Of a stretch of DNA of 33,276 nucleotides, positions 26,653-33,276 are shown one piece after another; position 1 is the stretch's first letter, and the number at the start of each line of letters is the position of its first letter. A model generated the notes under the pieces. That model saw only the letters and a list, made by a program, of their open reading frames with translations, did no database searches and was not told where the DNA came from. Source of the DNA: Bryobacterales bacterium (GTDB lineage: Bacteria > Acidobacteriota > Terriglobia > Bryobacterales > Bryobacteraceae); contig PLEX01000029.1 in the NCBI GenBank assembly GCA_003136575.1, forward strand, positions 1 through 33,276. Reading direction: 5' to 3'. A program made the position numbers and the translations under genes.

Positions 26653-27531
26653 CTACTGCGCGGGAGGCCCGCCCCGGCGGAACGCGCCCGGCCCACCGGG
26701 ACCGCGACTGCCACGCCCCATTTCAGGTCCGGCCTTCTTCACCGTATAACCGGCCGGCACCTGAAACAGCGCCGCGCTGGGTTCGGCCGCGGCAAGATTC
26801 GTGAGTTCCATGTCGCTCGTCGCGCCTCGCGCATCCACGGTCTGAATCCTCACCGGCAGGTTCAATTCATGGGACACCCAAGTCGTCCGCGACGTCGTAA
26901 TCGGCTTCTCGTTGCCGATCGCTCCGGCTGGAATCGTTTCCGTCACCAGAGAATGCTCGGCAAGGATACCATTGACCACAGCGGTTCCCTGGCTGGACCT
27001 TGTCCGCACGGCCCCGTTCGGCAGAGTCTCAGTGCCAGACGTTGCTTGCCGCGCGGCGGCGGGACGCTGCGCAGGAGATACCGCCTGCGGTGGTCCGGCG
27101 TGCATTTGCGGCAGCCGGCTTTGAGTTGCGATCATGGTCGATGAATTGAGCTCGTACCGGTAGCCGGCGACGTTGTCGGTAATCACTGTTCGCGTGAAGG
27201 GAGCCTTACCCGAAGCAGCCGCAGGCGTAATGGTCTCGCTCGAATACGTCCGTCCGGCGTTGTCGCGCGCCACTGTCCTGCTGGTGGTGGAGTTGACGAC
27301 ATTGCCATCGGCGTACTTCTCCTGAATCGTCAATACCTCGACGGCTGAATAGGGCGCGCCCGTCACCGTGCGGCCAGGCATCTCCATCCCGCCGCGCCCG
27401 CCGATTCCGCCCGGGCCACCGGGAGCCATCATCGGGCCACCACCGCGAGGCCCCCCAGGACCCTGCGCCAGCACAACCGAGGCGCAAAGCAACAGCGCGG
27501 TGATTTCGTACGCAATCGTGTTTCGCTTCAT
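26653..27531 (-). CDS. Secreted Gly/Pro-rich protein of unknown function (292 aa)
   Basis: A signal peptide (about residues 1-22, ending SVVLAQ) precedes a Gly/Pro/Met-rich stretch (GGPRGGGPMMAPGGPGG). A beta-rich core follows, with paired patterns such as NVVNSTTSRTVARDNAGRT, TETIPAGAIGNEKPI and FQVPAGYTVKK, and the protein ends in a Gly/Arg/Pro-rich tail. The core repeats a type common in acidobacterial secreted proteins; no enzymatic motif is visible. A GGGGGAAG just before the ATG serves as ribosome-binding site. It lies 23 bases after the anti-sigma gene, so it is the third gene of the ECF operon and may be its effector or sensed component. Confidence 0.78.
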   Translation of the reverse strand: MKRNTIAYEITALLLCASVVLAQGPGGPRGGGPMMAPGGPGGIGGRGGMEMPGRTVTGAPYSAVEVLTIQEKYADGNVVNSTTSRTVARDNAGRTYSSETITPAAASGKAPFTRTVITDNVAGYRYELNSSTMIATQSRLPQMHAGPPQAVSPAQRPAAARQATSGTETLPNGAVRTRSSQGTAVVNGILAEHSLVTETIPAGAIGNEKPITTSRTTWVSHELNLPVRIQTVDARGATSDMELTNLAAAEPSAALFQVPAGYTVKKAGPEMGRGSRGPGGPGAFRRGGPPAQ

Positions 27532-27554
27532 AATCTTCCCCCTGACCCTTTCCT

Positions 27555-28259
27555 CTAGTTTTCTTCTTCGGTATCGTCGTTCGACAGGCGCACCGCCTGC
27601 GTGAAGCCATCCTGTCCAACCAGCAAGTCCGCCTGTATCGTGCCAGTCCAGCCGGGGTCAACGCTGACTCCCATCCTGGCCAGATCGGCCGGATCCAGTT
27701 GGGTCCGCACAATTCCAAATGTTTCTCCCGGAGCGGGGGGGAGAGCGAAAGGAACCGCCGTGAACCCCTTTTCGCCGGCTTCCTCGGCCGGAGCAAAGCT
27801 CTCCGGCGTGTATTCGCGCAGAGGATATGCCGCGTGAACCACTGAACTCCCGCTCACAAGAGTCCGCGACGCGGAGGGTCTGACCCAAACATCGCGCACC
27901 GCCACGACGCTCAACATCAGCACGGCTGCGGATGACATTGCCCACATCCAGCGAACCTGGCGCTCGCGGCGTCGATTCGAGTCGAACTCACGCATGATGA
28001 CGGCCTTGTTCCACGCGCCGCCCGTCTCGTCGATCGCCGAAACGTTTGCCCGCTTCACAGCCCGAAGATGGGCGGTCAGTTCGCATTGCGCCTTCCAGAG
28101 ATCGCGGCAGGAATCGCAGCCGGAAAGATGCGTTGCCGCATCCGCGCCAAGCTCCACGCCCCGCCGCGCGCGTTCCACAAGTTCGTCGCTTATCTGGTCA
28201 CAAGTCATAATCTCCGAAACTCCGCCCTTCCCCGCAGTCCGGGTTTCATTCAAATTCAT
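27555..28259 (-). CDS. Membrane anti-sigma factor with zinc-binding motif (234 aa)
   Basis: His44, Cys48 and Cys51 (HLSGCDSCRDLW) form the HxxxCxxC zinc motif of ZAS-type anti-sigma factors in the cytoplasmic N-terminal domain. A single membrane helix spans about 103-121, and the rest is a periplasmic domain ending in an acidic tail. It should hold the adjacent ECF sigma factor inactive until an envelope signal arrives. The start ATG at 28259 overlaps the sigma stop (ATGA); an ATG at 28208 preceded by GGAG is an alternative that keeps the motif. Confidence 0.85.
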   Translation of the reverse strand: MNLNETRTAGKGGVSEIMTCDQISDELVERARRGVELGADAATHLSGCDSCRDLWKAQCELTAHLRAVKRANVSAIDETGGAWNKAVIMREFDSNRRRERQVRWMWAMSSAAVLMLSVVAVRDVWVRPSASRTLVSGSSVVHAAYPLREYTPESFAPAEEAGEKGFTAVPFALPPAPGETFGIVRTQLDPADLARMGVSVDPGWTGTIQADLLVGQDGFTQAVRLSNDDTEEEN

Positions 28260-28807
28260 CGGGCCGCCGCCATCTCCACGGGCGCCAACTGGCGCTTCAG
28301 CTTCGCGGCCAGCAATCCGCGCGCCCTGTGCAGACGGGAACGCACTGTACCGACAGGGCATCCCATCGCGCTCGCCGCCTCTTCGTAACTCTTCTCTTCG
28401 AGGTCGCACAAAACAACCGCATCGCGGTAAAGCTCCGGCAGTTCCTGCAAAGATGCCCGGAGCGCAGCCAGCGATTCAGCCGTAATCAGATCGCCCAGAA
28501 TATCGTGCCGGTAGGCCTGATCCACCGCTTCTTCCACGGGACCCTTGCGCCGGATCACCCGCACCAGATTCCGGGCGACGCCGTACATCCAGGCCTCCAG
28601 CTTGCCGCGCTTGTCGTCGAAATTCGTGCTGGAACGCATCAACTGAACAAATACCTCGTGCGCCACTTCTTCGGCGGCAGTGGGGCTGCCCGTCATATGC
28701 AGCGCGTAACGACGCAAAGCGGGACTCCGGCGCTCGTACAATTCGCCGAAAGCGTCGCGGTCGCCTTTTTTCATTAAGCGGTAAAGTTCTTCGTCGCTGC
28801 GCTGCAT
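28256..28807 (-). CDS. ECF-family RNA polymerase sigma factor (183 aa)
   Basis: Region 2 is present in the N-terminal half (AFGELYERRSPALRRYALHM, EEVAHEVFVQLM, LEAWMYGVARNLV). Region 4 lies in the C-terminal part (LQELPELYRDAVVLCDLEE, then SYEEAASAMGCPVGTVRSRLHRAR). The length is normal for an ECF sigma. The ATG at 28807 (MQRSDEELYRLMKKGDRDAF) is preferred to a TTG at 28903 because the latter adds 32 atypical residues and would cross a likely promoter at 28843-28869. The anti-sigma gene overlaps its stop. Target promoters probably carry a GGAAC-type -35. Confidence 0.92.
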   Translation of the reverse strand: MQRSDEELYRLMKKGDRDAFGELYERRSPALRRYALHMTGSPTAAEEVAHEVFVQLMRSSTNFDDKRGKLEAWMYGVARNLVRVIRRKGPVEEAVDQAYRHDILGDLITAESLAALRASLQELPELYRDAVVLCDLEEKSYEEAASAMGCPVGTVRSRLHRARGLLAAKLKRQLAPVEMAAAR

Positions 28808-28842
28808 CTCGGTGCGGTGTACCAGGAAGGCGCCCAAACCTG

Positions 28843-28869
28843 TATTGAGCGCGCTAACCAAATAGTTCC
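28843..28869 (-). promoter_or_regulatory. Candidate ECF-type autoregulated promoter of the sigma operon
   Basis: On the minus strand GGAAC (28869-28865) is followed after 16 bases by TCAATA (28848-28843), about 35 bases before the sigma ATG. The -35 matches the GGAAC typical of ECF sigma factors, and the spacing is right. Autoregulation is common in this class. Promoter strength is unproven. Confidence 0.4.
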
Positions 28870-28874
28870 ATGCC

Positions 28875-28901
28875 GGAACGGGAACACTCCTATTCTGGAA
28901 C
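28875..28901 (+). promoter_or_regulatory. Three GGAAC boxes facing the fucosidase gene
   Basis: GGAAC occurs on the plus strand at 28875, 28881 and 28897. None has a perfectly spaced ECF -10; the last is followed after 15 bases by GTCC. They could make the fucosidase part of the sigma regulon. Clustering may also be chance. Confidence 0.25.
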
Positions 28902-28990
28902 AATTTACGCCGGTTTGTCCTTGCCTTCCACCGCCGGCGAATCGGCGGCGCGTTAAATTGCTAAGATCGACGTGTCCGGAGGAATCGCTC

Positions 28991-30598
28991 GTGAAGAGAT
29001 TTTACACTGCCGCCGTGGTCCTGGCGCTCGGAATTCTCCCTGTTTGTTCGCCACTGCGGGCGCAAGTCCCCGCGAATCAGGCGGATCGCCTGGAGTGGTT
29101 TCGCGATCAGGGCTTCGGCTTATTCATCCACTGGAGCGTCGACAGCCAGTTGGGGACGGTTATCAGCCACTCTCTCGCCGGCGCATCGGACGACTATACG
29201 AGTCGCTTTTTCTCGGAACTGCCTAAAACATTCAATCCACGTAAGTTCCATCCCGAAGACTGGGCCGCTTTGGCGAAGCTGGCCGGAGTCCGTTATGTTG
29301 TTTTCACCGCCAAGCACCACTCTGGATTCGCCATGTGGAACACCAAGACCACCGGCTTCGGCATCATGCACACCCCGTTTCAGCGGGACATCTTCGGCGA
29401 GGTCGCAGAGGCTTTTCGGCGTCAGGGGATCTCCCCGGGCGCCTATTTCTCGCCCGACGACTTCCACTGGCTTTACGAAAACAAGAGTCCAATCAACCGC
29501 GGCACCGATTTCGACCCACCAAAACACCCCGGCCTGCTGGCGCTCGATCAGGCACAGTTGAAAGAGCTGATGACGCAATACGGCCCGATCGACATAGTCT
29601 TTCTGGACGGCGCGGCCGATGGCTTGAAGGAGATCGCGTGGCAACTGCAGCCGAAAACCGTGGTCACCCGGGGCGCGATTGCCACGCCCGAGCAATTCGT
29701 GCCCGGAGTGCCGCTCGAAGGAGCATGGGAAGCCTGCATTACTATGGGCACCTCGTGGCAGTATCAGCCGCGCAACGAGGTCTACAAATCAGGTAGCGAA
29801 TTGATCCGGCTCATCTACGAAACCCGGGCCAAAGGGGGTAATTTGCTGCTGAACGTCGGCCCGAAACCCGACGGAGAGTTGCCGATCGAACAGGAGGAAC
29901 GGCTGCGGGAAGTGGCGCTGTGGATGTTCGTGAACGGCGAGGCGATATACGGCGTTCGGCCGTGGATCATCACGAACGAGCAAACCACCTGGATCACGAA
30001 GAAAAAGGATACGAACACAATCTACGCCGTCGTGACCGATCCATGGAAGCGCGGCGACTGGAAGGAAATCGTCCTGCGCTCCGCCCGCGCAACGGCCGGG
30101 ACTGAAGCGAGCGTGCTCGGCCAGAACGATCTGGTTTACGAGTACAGCAAGACTATACCCAAGACGACGTTCCATCAGGAAGCCGACGGTCTCCATATCC
30201 GCGCCATGTTCGCGCAGCGTTTGCAGGATAACGGCAAATGGCCGAACCCTATCGTTCTGAAAATCACCAATGTGGAGCCGTCGTTCTCACCGCCGTTGGT
30301 TGAAACGACGAAAGCCATGCGCAGCGGGCAGGGCGTCAGGCTCGAAGCGACGCTGCATTCGCTCGGCGATTCCAAATCGCTGGAAGTGAGTTTTGAATAC
30401 CGGTCGCTCAATGGGCTGGATACCAACGAGCGAAGCGGAGCCTGGCAGACCGCGCCGGGGCCGCGCATGACCGCGGCGGGGGATTTCTCCGCGACCGTGG
30501 AAGCATGGGAACCCGGAGTCCCGTACGAATTTCGCGCCGTGGTGAAACACCCGGTGTTGACCATGTACGGGGACTCGAAAAAGGTGACCCTGCCGTGA
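28991..30598 (+). CDS. Secreted alpha-L-fucosidase, GH29 family (535 aa)
   Basis: The start is GTG 28991, with GGAGG eight bases upstream; it gives a signal peptide (about residues 1-22, ending SPLRAQ). GH29 features follow in order: WFRDQGFGLFIHW, FNPRKFHPEDWAALAKLAG, YVVFTAKHHSGFAMW, GAYFSPDDFHW and YGPIDIVFLDGAAD, with Asp206 at the expected nucleophile position. The family signature GGNLLLNVGPKPDGELP and a C-terminal beta region complete it. It would release alpha-L-fucose from glycans outside the cell. The stop overlaps the next gene (GTGA). It is divergent from the ECF sigma operon. Confidence 0.93.
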   Translation: MKRFYTAAVVLALGILPVCSPLRAQVPANQADRLEWFRDQGFGLFIHWSVDSQLGTVISHSLAGASDDYTSRFFSELPKTFNPRKFHPEDWAALAKLAGVRYVVFTAKHHSGFAMWNTKTTGFGIMHTPFQRDIFGEVAEAFRRQGISPGAYFSPDDFHWLYENKSPINRGTDFDPPKHPGLLALDQAQLKELMTQYGPIDIVFLDGAADGLKEIAWQLQPKTVVTRGAIATPEQFVPGVPLEGAWEACITMGTSWQYQPRNEVYKSGSELIRLIYETRAKGGNLLLNVGPKPDGELPIEQEERLREVALWMFVNGEAIYGVRPWIITNEQTTWITKKKDTNTIYAVVTDPWKRGDWKEIVLRSARATAGTEASVLGQNDLVYEYSKTIPKTTFHQEADGLHIRAMFAQRLQDNGKWPNPIVLKITNVEPSFSPPLVETTKAMRSGQGVRLEATLHSLGDSKSLEVSFEYRSLNGLDTNERSGAWQTAPGPRMTAAGDFSATVEAWEPGVPYEFRAVVKHPVLTMYGDSKKVTLP

Positions 30599-31428
30599 GA
30601 GTTGCAGGGTCTGAATCGGTCCGGCCGGAGCGGAAGGCCAGGCCCGGAAAAATCGCGTCGATTGCCGCTCTTGCCTTCCTCGGTTATCGCGTCACGGCTC
30701 AGGTTGAGCCACCCACGCCCTCGGAACTGATCGCTCGCGCGATAGCCGTCCGGAAGGCGCAGGACGATAGAGGCTGGAAGTACACGTACCGGGAAGACCA
30801 CAGCAACGCGCAGCTGGATACGAACGGCAAGACCGAGCCGCCCGTCACCAGAACGTACGACCACATCATGCTGGAGGGCTCTGAATACAAGAAACTGGTG
30901 CTGATAGACGGAAAACCCCTCGACGCAAAGACGCAGAAAAAGGTTGACGAAGATCTGGAGCGGACGCGGACGGAGCGGCAAAAACACCATCTTCTGTCGG
31001 TTACCCGCACCGTGGATGTATCTGACCTGGACCAGCTGGAAAAGTACTTCGACAACAAAGTCACCGGGGAGGAAACGGTGCTTGGTCGCCGCACGTGGCG
31101 AATGGAATCCGATCCGAAGCCAGACTACAAAATGTCCGACAACAAGGATCGGGAATATCTTGCCTCCCGGCACACCAGCTGGTTTGACGAACAGGAGGGT
31201 TGGCGAATCAAATGGCGGGATCTGTTCGTCCGCGACGCGAAAGGATTCCAGCCCGGAAGCGTGATCGACTGGGAAATGGCGCCTGTTGGCGACGCCTGGC
31301 TGTTCGACAATATAGCTTTTCGGGTGGACATGAAGATCGTCCTCGGCATTCACGGACGCGGCGAATCGCATCAGCATTTTTACGACTACAAGCGGTTCAC
31401 GGTGGACAGCACGATGACGCCGGAGTGA
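30595..31428 (+). CDS. Secreted protein of unknown function (277 aa)
   Basis: The GTG at 30595 overlaps the fucosidase stop (GTGA) and gives an N-terminal hydrophobic segment (about residues 20-35) ending VTAQ, compatible with export. The mature part has regions seen in acidobacterial secreted proteins: KYTYREDHSNAQLD, TRTYDHIMLEGSEYKKLVL and a C-terminal IHGRGESHQHFYDYKRF. An elongated beta-sheet, reminiscent of lipoprotein-sorting folds, is possible but unproven. Coupling to the fucosidase suggests linked expression, not necessarily linked function. A single hydrophobic segment and no other membrane helix are visible. Confidence 0.78.
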   Translation: MRVAGSESVRPERKARPGKIASIAALAFLGYRVTAQVEPPTPSELIARAIAVRKAQDDRGWKYTYREDHSNAQLDTNGKTEPPVTRTYDHIMLEGSEYKKLVLIDGKPLDAKTQKKVDEDLERTRTERQKHHLLSVTRTVDVSDLDQLEKYFDNKVTGEETVLGRRTWRMESDPKPDYKMSDNKDREYLASRHTSWFDEQEGWRIKWRDLFVRDAKGFQPGSVIDWEMAPVGDAWLFDNIAFRVDMKIVLGIHGRGESHQHFYDYKRFTVDSTMTPE

Positions 31429-31454
31429 TACTGCCGCCGATCGGTCCGGCCAAA

Positions 31455-31826
31455 TCAGAACTGCGTCAGACTGAGCGTGTTGCCGTCCGGATCCTGAAAC
31501 CACGCGATGCGCGCGCCGCCGGGAGCGGTCCAGACGCCCTCATCGTCCTGCTCCATTCCCGGAAATCGCGAAAACACGACTCCGGCCGCAGCCAGACCCT
31601 TCACCGCCGAGGTCACGTCCGGGACTTCCCAGCCAAGCACGGTGAACGGCGCGGGATTCAGCTCGTGCACGTTCGTCACGCGCAGCATGATTCCGTTGGA
31701 ATCGAAAACCAGCGCGAACGGATTCTCGTCCTTCAGAGTCAAGCCGAGCGTATCCCGGTAAAATGCCTTCGCGCGCGCCGCATCGCGAGTCCCGACGAAG
31801 GCCATGATCTTTGCGTTTTGTAGCAT
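31455..31826 (-). CDS. VOC-family (glyoxalase/bleomycin-resistance fold) protein (123 aa)
   Basis: This is a single vicinal-oxygen-chelate domain of normal length. It shows the N-terminal KIMAFVGTRDAARAKAFYRD, the central FTVLGWEVPDVTSAV and the C-terminal GARIAWFQDPDGNTLSL. Glu and His positions vary in this family, so metal dependence and substrate cannot be assigned. Its start at ATG 31826 is about 95 bases from that of a divergent VOC gene. Confidence 0.88.
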   Translation of the reverse strand: MLQNAKIMAFVGTRDAARAKAFYRDTLGLTLKDENPFALVFDSNGIMLRVTNVHELNPAPFTVLGWEVPDVTSAVKGLAAAGVVFSRFPGMEQDDEGVWTAPGGARIAWFQDPDGNTLSLTQF

Positions 31827-31872
31827 GGATACATTATCGTGGAGAGCCTACATGGAAGCGCGGGAGCCGCTC

Positions 31873-31906
31873 GGCCGGGTCCGGCCGGACCACTTGCGCG
31901 TTTCCA
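31873..31906. repeat. Dispersed intergenic repeat, probable partial copy C
   Basis: This stretch aligns to 18303-18336 (24 of 34 bases identical by hand count), with a shared CACTTGCGCG/AACTTGCGCG core. It lies in the divergent gap between the two VOC genes, so it overlaps their promoter zone. Chance similarity cannot be excluded for this short copy. Confidence 0.35.
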
Positions 31907-31921
31907 TCCAGACGCATGCCC

Positions 31922-32296
31922 ATGAAAATCACACCCGTTCTTGTAGTCGAAGAGATCGAATCCTGCCTTCCCTTCTGGGTCGACCGTATGGGTTTCCAGA
32001 ACGTCGCCCAGGTGCCCGAAGGCGACGGCATCGGATTCGCCATTCTGGAGTGGAACGGCGCGGAACTCATGCTGCAATCGGTCGCGTCGGTGCGCAAGGA
32101 CGAGCCGGCATTCGCGCCGGCCGGCGCCTCCCGAGTCGCCTCGCTCTTCATCGAAGTGGAGGACTTCGCGGACACTGTCGCGCGCCTCGAAGGTTATCCG
32201 ATCGCCATGCCTGACAGAACCACTTTCTACGGCATGCGCGAAATCGGCGTGTTTGAGCCGGGTGGCAATATCGTGATCTTCGCGATAAGAGTGTGA
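31922..32296 (+). CDS. VOC-family (glyoxalase/bleomycin-resistance fold) protein (124 aa)
   Basis: This is one VOC domain: MKITPVLVVEEIESCLPFW at the start, GFAILEWNGAELMLQS, ASLFIEVEDFADTVARLEG, and FEPGGNIVIF near the end, where Glu is a usual metal ligand. ATG 31922 (MKITP) begins the domain directly; ATG 31916 adds two residues. It differs clearly in sequence from the neighbouring VOC protein on the opposite strand. Substrate unknown. It is convergent with the next gene; the stops are only seven bases apart. Confidence 0.88.
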   Translation: MKITPVLVVEEIESCLPFWVDRMGFQNVAQVPEGDGIGFAILEWNGAELMLQSVASVRKDEPAFAPAGASRVASLFIEVEDFADTVARLEGYPIAMPDRTTFYGMREIGVFEPGGNIVIFAIRV

Positions 32297-32303
32297 ACCG
32301 GCG

Positions 32304-32807
32304 TTACCCGCCGATTACGATTTCGTTCGATTCGACGCGCCCGTCACGCGCCTCGCACGACGCCCGAACGCGGTACGTGCCCGTTAGCATCCGATAGATC
32401 GACCCAATGGGTATGTCGGCTTCGACGGCCTCTCCCGGGGCCAGCACCACTACGCGAGGCGCAGGCTGCCGTTCCGGCTTCATCAATTCGCGACCGTAGG
32501 GCGTCAACTCGGCCGCAGTTCCGCCGCCGACCACCGAAACCTGAAAGAAATACAGCCAGCCGCGCGTCGTCAACCGCAGCGGAGCCGCGCCTCGATTGTG
32601 GATGGCGACGGAAACGGTCGCAAGACCGTCGGAGCGTTCGTTCGGTGTGTGCAGTATGGAAAGCGCGAGTCCGTCGACCGGCGCACCCCACGCGCGACCG
32701 GCGATGTCGACCTCCTTTTTTGGGTCGTCGCGCACCGAAAGCCCCATCTTCGCCAGAAATGTCAGAAAACGTCTTATTAAGCCGATGGCAGGATCTCCGA
32801 AGAACAT
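32304..32807 (-). CDS. Hypothetical protein with Ig-like beta fold (167 aa)
   Basis: The ATG at 32807 (MFFGDPAIGLIRRFLTFLAK) is taken as start; ATG 32747 (MGLSVRDDPKKEVD) is an alternative. The body is an Ig-like beta sandwich: TVSVAIHNRGAAPLRL, WLYFFQVSVVGGG, VVVLAPGEAVEADIP and a closing TGTYRVRASCEARDG, resembling domains that carry additional strands in other enzymes. There is no export signal except a short basic/hydrophobic N-terminus. A hairpin abuts the chosen start. Function unknown. Confidence 0.65.
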   Translation of the reverse strand: MFFGDPAIGLIRRFLTFLAKMGLSVRDDPKKEVDIAGRAWGAPVDGLALSILHTPNERSDGLATVSVAIHNRGAAPLRLTTRGWLYFFQVSVVGGGTAAELTPYGRELMKPERQPAPRVVVLAPGEAVEADIPIGSIYRMLTGTYRVRASCEARDGRVESNEIVIGG

Positions 32808-32808
32808 T

Positions 32809-32827
32809 GTCCCGTATCGAACGGGAC
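32809..32827 (-). promoter_or_regulatory. Hairpin immediately before the 32807 start codon
   Basis: A 7-bp perfect stem (GTCCCGT with ACGGGAC) encloses a 5-base loop and ends one base before the ATG. On the minus strand it would sit over the ribosome-binding site. It could restrain translation, or indicate that the true start is downstream. Confidence 0.3.
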
Positions 32828-33016
32828 CTATGCTTCGATGGTATCCGTCGCCTGGTGACACCGTTTCCACCCGGTTCCCCGATGCTCGCCGCGCGGCGCA
32901 GCGCCTCCCCGTTTTGCCGCCACGCGCGCCCCTTCTATCCGGGCTAACGGCTGACTTCTCCTGCCCTGATAGTTGATAGAATGGCATCCAGTTCCGAATC
33001 CGAAGGAGGCAAAAAA

Positions 33017-33118
33017 ATGAATCGAACGATGTGGCTGATTTTATCCGTGCCGGCCGCAGCTTCGTTCGCCGGCGCGCAGGATGGCCGGGTTCACCTCCGC
33101 ATCAAGCCTCTGCCATAA
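33017..33118 (+). CDS. 33-aa ORF with signal peptide and strong ribosome-binding site
   Basis: AAGGAGG at 33003-33009 lies seven bases before the ATG, one of the best ribosome-binding sites in the window. The product is a signal-peptide-like MNRTMWLILSVPAAASFAGA followed by only 13 residues. It may be a secreted micropeptide, or the start of a gene broken by an early stop. The next coding start follows 10 bases after the stop. Confidence 0.45.
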   Translation: MNRTMWLILSVPAAASFAGAQDGRVHLRIKPLP

Positions 33119-33128
33119 GGATCAAGCC

Positions 33129-33276
33129 ATGAAAACTTCAGTCACACGACGCACTATGATCGCCGCTGGCGCGGCGCTTCAGTTCACCCGGCCTTCGTTC
33201 GGCACCAGGCCCACCACCCTATACGCTCTCGATCAACATCGAACTGATGTTCGCGCGCACCATGCCCAAAGCGCAG
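33129..33276 (+). pseudogene. Start of a TIM-barrel sugar isomerase/epimerase-like gene (hydroxypyruvate isomerase type), apparently frameshifted and cut by the window edge
   Basis: From ATG 33129 the frame gives a Tat/Sec-like signal (TRRTMIAAGAAL), as in exported members of this family. Further on, in the +1 frame from 33217, the sequence reads PYTLSINIELMF, the strongly conserved opening of the family, and ends ARTMPKA. In the original frame that part becomes nonsense-like (TTLYALDQHRTD). A one-base change between about 33200 and 33217, in a C-rich stretch, would join them. It may be a real mutation, a sequencing or assembly error, or the gene may start elsewhere. The catalytic part lies beyond the window. 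Confidence 0.5.

Noticed and set aside
30175..31503. 442-aa minus-strand ORF opposite the fucosidase and its neighbour
   Set aside because: It crosses two well-supported genes and resembles no family.
1..33276. CRISPR arrays, tRNA/rRNA genes, insertion sequences or prophage
   Set aside because: No regularly spaced repeats, cloverleaf sequence, transposase, integrase or phage-like gene was seen.

Overview
The window looks like the chromosome of an uncultivated or little-studied soil acidobacterium (Solibacter/Bryobacter-like). The grounds are high GC with many long antisense shadow ORFs, large secreted Ig-like, BACON and choice-of-anchor D proteins, an exosortase/EpsI pair, an isoquinoline-1-oxidoreductase-type molybdoenzyme, a GH29 fucosidase and many short ATGA/GTGA gene overlaps. 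This placement is inferred from gene content; there is no rRNA or marker gene to settle it. No tRNA, rRNA, insertion sequence, phage or CRISPR array was seen.

Layout. (1) 1-5112, minus strand: two tandem paralogous secreted proteins (Ig-like domains plus a TIM-barrel-like, glycosidase-looking C-terminal domain). The first runs off the left edge, and a 20-bp-stem terminator separates them. The second has a long, structured, apparently non-coding upstream region. (2) 5894-13568, plus strand: a small uncertain ORF, a TonB-like protein, then a compact run of exosortase, a possible 56-aa peptide, EpsI-like protein, an Ig-like protein with a C-terminal membrane helix, a beta-propeller-like secreted protein and a choice-of-anchor D protein. 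(3) 13681-16262: the two subunits of a periplasmic molybdenum hydroxylase. (4) 16375-17966: a DUF2157 membrane protein and its usual GDYXXLXY partner. (5) 21866-18366, minus strand: a tight operon of a secreted cupredoxin, a membrane HD-GYP phosphodiesterase and a beta-barrel-like protein. (6) 25417-22328, minus strand: a large secreted metzincin-type protease with a BACON domain, divergent from homoserine kinase (thrB, 25617-26531). (7) 28807-26653, minus strand: ECF sigma factor, zinc-motif anti-sigma factor and a secreted Gly/Pro-rich protein, ending at a bidirectional terminator shared with thrB. (8) 28991-31428, plus strand: secreted GH29 alpha-L-fucosidase overlapping a secreted protein of unknown function. 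(9) 31455-33276: two divergent VOC-family proteins, an unknown protein, a 33-aa signal-peptide ORF and the start of a TIM-barrel sugar isomerase/epimerase-like gene that looks frameshifted.

How the genes fit together. Most of the window is about the cell envelope and exterior: export, anchoring, polymer breakdown and envelope signalling. Three groupings deserve attention. The cupredoxin/HD-GYP/barrel operon looks like a copper-protein-to-c-di-GMP signalling module. The exosortase operon carries several secreted proteins but no recognisable PEP-CTERM substrate. The ECF sigma operon has a GGAAC-type promoter candidate upstream of itself and more GGAAC boxes facing the fucosidase. A short dispersed repeat is present in two clear copies and one probable copy, all between genes.
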